Source: Acidobacteriota bacterium
GTDB lineage: Bacteria; Acidobacteriota; Blastocatellia; Pyrinomonadales; Pyrinomonadaceae
Reading direction: 5' to 3'
DNA: 11,848 nucleotides
Assembly: GCA_013698055.1 (NCBI GenBank)
Contig: JACCVS010000809.1
Coordinates: 1-11,848 of the forward strand
The translations under genes were made by a program, and so were the position numbers. Shown piece after piece: positions 9,827-11,848 of the stretch. Position 1 is the first letter of the stretch, and the number at the start of each line of letters is the position of its first letter. Below the pieces are notes generated by a model, which saw only the letters and a program-made list of their open reading frames with translations, was not told the DNA's origin and did not search any database.

Positions 9827-10546
9827 TTACTTGTGCGCCTTGTTTTTCTTCATAAGGGCGCGGTGTTTTCGGACATTAAAGAGATTCCTGCATCGCGTAG
9901 AGCAGGACATCTTGCTTATAGGATGTGCCCAAAAGATGCGTTGGCATACAGGACACTCGCGGATTCGTTCAGCTTCCAATCCCTGAACAGTTTCAACAAA
10001 ATGGTCGAGATGTATCTCAAGCTTCCCTCCATGACCCATCCGCAAAGTTGTACTTATCCCAATAGAACCATGAAAAAACTTAGACCACTGTGGGGTATCT
10101 TTCTTAAAATGGCGGGCTATCAGTCGCAGCTTCTCTCTGACCTGACGAAATTCCCTGTATCTATCCAGAGCGCCCAAAATCGCTACCAAATGAGGACGAC
10201 TACTTTCATCTTCCAATTTCGTGACATCCAGTTTTCTATAATCCTCTACCGCATCACCCAAAACGTAGTCACGGAAATCCGATGGAAACCGATCAAGATA
10301 GGGCAAGAGAATCTTGAATTTATAAACCCAAGACTCAATTGTGCCTTCTTTGGGAACAGCGCTGTCTTTTGCTTCCTCGCGCAAGAACTCATCAAGGTCT
10401 AACGCCACACGTTCAGACGGAAGCATATTAGCTAATTCAATATATCTCTCAAGTCTCTCCATCTTCAAAGATTTCAAATCATCTTTGGTCGGATGTAGGT
10501 ACATCCGGTATCTGTCTTCGGGCGTGTGTAATTCTTTTCGGCTCAT
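9827..10546 (-). CDS. CGNR-like zinc-finger protein of the element
   Basis: A 239-residue protein with a mostly helical, charged N-terminal part (1-190) of no recognised family and a C-terminal metal-binding module. Cys198-x2-Cys201 and Cys215-x3-Cys219 are followed by R-N-LFN-VRKHR (220-228). This strongly resembles the CGNR zinc finger (Cys pair, then CGNR and VRRHR), except that the Gly of CGNR is Arg here. CGNR proteins are thought to bind DNA, so a regulatory role, perhaps repression of the element from the divergent region next to its start, is plausible but inferred. The ATG at 10546 has no clear Shine-Dalgarno. The gene is richer in A and T than its neighbours. It ends 13 bases before int, suggesting an operon. 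Confidence 0.8.
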   Translation of the reverse strand: MSRKELHTPEDRYRMYLHPTKDDLKSLKMERLERYIELANMLPSERVALDLDEFLREEAKDSAVPKEGTIESWVYKFKILLPYLDRFPSDFRDYVLGDAVEDYRKLDVTKLEDESSRPHLVAILGALDRYREFRQVREKLRLIARHFKKDTPQWSKFFHGSIGISTTLRMGHGGKLEIHLDHFVETVQGLEAERIRECPVCQRIFWAHPISKMSCSTRCRNLFNVRKHRALMKKNKAHK

Positions 10547-10560
10547 TTTGGATATTGTGA

Positions 10561-10605
10561 TTACAACGTAATTGCCTTACAACAATGTAGGCTTGTAAAA
10601 ATTAC
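10561..10605. promoter_or_regulatory. Candidate operator: nested dyad with 16-bp spaced boxes
   Basis: TTACAA occurs at 10561-10566 and 10577-10582, and its reverse complement TTGTAA at 10593-10598, each exactly 16 bp apart. Around the last two, GTAATT (10568-10573) and AATTAC (10600-10605) make a wider inverted repeat. The site lies between the divergent leftward (zinc finger, int) and rightward (HTH, primase) units and just upstream of the rightward -35, as expected for a repressor or excisionase site. The binder is unknown. Confidence 0.5.
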
Positions 10606-10626
10606 CGCGTTTGCTTGTCTTAAAGG

Positions 10627-10654
10627 TTGCAAATTCAACATCTACGCTTATAAT
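10627..10654 (+). promoter_or_regulatory. Promoter of the HTH-primase operon
   Basis: TTGCAA (10627-10632), a 16-base spacer and a perfect TATAAT (10649-10654). The predicted start near 10661 leaves a leader of about 30 bases before the HTH gene, which fits the start codon chosen at 10690. Confidence 0.7.
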
Positions 10655-10689
10655 CCCCAATGGTTCTGAGTGGCAAAGGAGTATACCGA

Positions 10690-10896
10690 ATGTCAGAGAC
10701 CATTACAAGCCCTAAAATAGCATGGAGTGTGCTGGAAGTATCCCAAGCAACGGGATTGAGCGCCCCGTTCCTTCGCCGTGAGATCAAGCGAGGGGTATTG
10801 CCGACGAAGAGATTCGGAAGGCGTGTCCTAATCTTAGATAGCGCCTTACAAGCTTACCTGAGCAAAGGAAGCGAAGGAAATAAGCAGCGAGGTTGA
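10690..10896 (+). CDS. Excisionase-family HTH protein
   Basis: A 68-residue MerR-like winged-helix protein of the HTH_17/excisionase type. WSVLEVSQATGLSAPFLRREI (12-32) gives the helix-turn-helix, and GVLPTKRFGRRVLI (35-48) with a closing helix DSALQAYLSKG is the wing and dimer-like end typical of Xis/AlpA-type factors. It may assist integrase in excision or activate element genes. The ATG at 10690 is preferred over one at 10660 because AAAGGAG lies at 10675-10681 and the likely transcription start is near 10661. It is followed after 4 bases by the primase gene, so the two form an operon. HTH_17 proteins also serve as plain regulators, so the excisionase role is inferred. Confidence 0.85.
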   Translation: MSETITSPKIAWSVLEVSQATGLSAPFLRREIKRGVLPTKRFGRRVLILDSALQAYLSKGSEGNKQRG

Positions 10897-10900
10897 TAGC

Positions 10901-11848
10901 ATGAATGCACTAATGTCCTTTAGGCTTTCGATTTTCAATGGCAAGACAGACACCTTGCCAAAAGAGGCGCAGCGGACTTGGGCGCATATGTGTGAGCGAT
11001 TCGAGCAGCCTGCTGTGCGTCAGGTGAAAGACGGTTCGCTCTTCTCGCCCGCCATCTTTCAGCCTGCGCATCGCTTGCAGAAGAATGTTACTGAACTTTC
11101 GCTGCTCGTTCTGGACTACGATCATCAGGCTTCACTTGAGGATGATCTGGCGAAGTGGCGCGTGTTGGGCTGTTGTTTCGCCGCATACACTACGCACAGC
11201 CATCGGCAAGTGACAAAGAGCAACCCGGAGGCAGAAGAGCGCTTCCGCGTCGTTGTGCCTCTGGCCGTGCCGATCCCGGCGGAGAAGTTTCCCGCGCTCT
11301 GGCAATGGGCGGCGCATCTGTCCGACGGCAAGATTGATTCCCAAGCACAGGACGCCAGCCGCATGTACTACACGCCCGCCATTGCTTCAGCAGATGCGCC
11401 TTACGAGTCCGTCATTGTGGATGGTGAACCGCTTGACTGGCAGACGCTTGAACTTGAGTCAAACGCGAACCCTGAGCAGTCAGAACACAGTAATGATAAG
11501 GCGGTCAGCTTTGAGTTTCACGAAGACCGCCACGTAGAACTCTGTCAACGCATCACGGCGCGCGGGACGCTCAATTCGCGCGGCCACTACGACGCGCAGT
11601 GCCTAGCCCATAACGGCAAGGGAAAGACGGCGCTGGCCTACTTTCCTGACAGCGGAGCAGTGACGTGCAACGCCAAGTGCACCTATGACGCTTTGCTCAT
11701 TGCTGAAGGTCTGCCCGCCGGACGCCTGCCATCAAAGTTTAGAGCCGAGCCGGAGCAATGGGAATTACCCGCCGCCTTTTACGAATATAACTTGCCGGAT
11801 TTCCCCGTTGCGATGCTTCCCGCTTGGCTGCGTGCTTTCGTGCAAGGC
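10901..11848 (+). CDS. Primase-like replication protein, partial (AEP-like + CHC2-like zinc finger + DUF3987-like start)
   Basis: An open frame of 316 codons that runs off the right edge without a stop. The N-terminal region looks like an archaeo-eukaryotic primase core: a strand ending L-D72-Y-D74 (metal-binding hhDxD pattern), YTTHSH101 (S/T-x-H-like motif), ERFRVVVPL (113-121, a nucleotide-binding Arg region), and D146 with DASRMYY (151-157). Next comes a zinc module, Cys234-x2-His237 and Cys256-x3-Cys260 with TALAYFPDSG between, like the CHC2-type finger of phage primase-helicases. The visible end, FPVAMLPAWLRAFVQG (301-316), fits the first residues of a DUF3987-type domain common in phage and island replication proteins. 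It probably starts element replication. The ATG at 10901 lies 4 bases after the HTH stop, with a GAGG-like site at 10889-10892. Domain names are from pattern recognition. Confidence 0.82.
   Translation, partial: MNALMSFRLSIFNGKTDTLPKEAQRTWAHMCERFEQPAVRQVKDGSLFSPAIFQPAHRLQKNVTELSLLVLDYDHQASLEDDLAKWRVLGCCFAAYTTHSHRQVTKSNPEAEERFRVVVPLAVPIPAEKFPALWQWAAHLSDGKIDSQAQDASRMYYTPAIASADAPYESVIVDGEPLDWQTLELESNANPEQSEHSNDKAVSFEFHEDRHVELCQRITARGTLNSRGHYDAQCLAHNGKGKTALAYFPDSGAVTCNAKCTYDALLIAEGLPAGRLPSKFRAEPEQWELPAAFYEYNLPDFPVAMLPAWLRAFVQG

Noticed and set aside
11125..11537. Several short frames on both strands at the right end
   Set aside because: All overlap the long primase-like frame from 10901, which has an upstream start site and clear motifs and stays open to the window edge.

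Overview
The window joins two parts: a conserved bacterial chromosome segment (1 to about 8650) and the left end of an integrated mobile element (about 8602 to the right edge). The backbone has moderately high GC and an outer membrane lifestyle (two lipoproteins, a periplasmic PPIase). It carries one Rel-type (p)ppGpp enzyme and a short zinc-ribbon L28, and its intergenic spaces hold word-like palindromic repeats. Together these suggest a Gram-negative, possibly Acidobacteriota (Blastocatellia-like) organism. That placement is inference from gene style, not from a marker gene.

Backbone, left to right: a TPR lipoprotein (131-967) with a strong terminator; a bifunctional Rel/SpoT (1162-3348); RidA (3521-3907); convergent rpmB on the minus strand (3991-4185) with its own promoter and a structured leader; divergent from it, a SurA/PrsA-like lipoprotein PPIase (4371-5615); an ABC-F ribosome-associated ATPase (5711-7642); a small exported protein (7838-8335) with promoter and terminator; and tRNA-Val(GAC) (8577-8651). 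The themes are translation and stress (Rel, L28, ABC-F, tRNA) and envelope maintenance. The genes mostly look singly transcribed, not one operon, since promoters, terminators or hairpins sit in most gaps.

The mobile element starts in the tRNA. A tyrosine recombinase (8602-9813, minus) points at the tRNA, and its last 15 codons are the antisense of the tRNA 3' half, so this is one attachment end. Upstream of it, in the same direction, lies a gene for a CGNR-like zinc-finger protein (9827-10546). Across a divergent control region with a nested dyad (10561-10605) and a good promoter, an excisionase-type HTH protein (10690-10896) and a large primase-like replication protein (10901 to beyond the right edge) run rightward. 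The latter combines an archaeo-eukaryotic primase-like core, a CHC2-like zinc finger and the apparent start of a DUF3987-type domain. Integrase plus regulator facing excisionase plus primase resembles phage satellites (PICI-like) or small integrative elements. The other end and any packaging, defence or cargo genes are outside the window.

The most noteworthy items are the satellite-like layout, the multi-domain primase, the dyad between the divergent operons, the mutually exclusive hairpins in the rpmB leader, and the series of different palindromic elements in consecutive backbone intergenic gaps. No gene-free stretch exceeds 300 bases. The longest (8336-8576) holds a terminator and the tRNA promoter.
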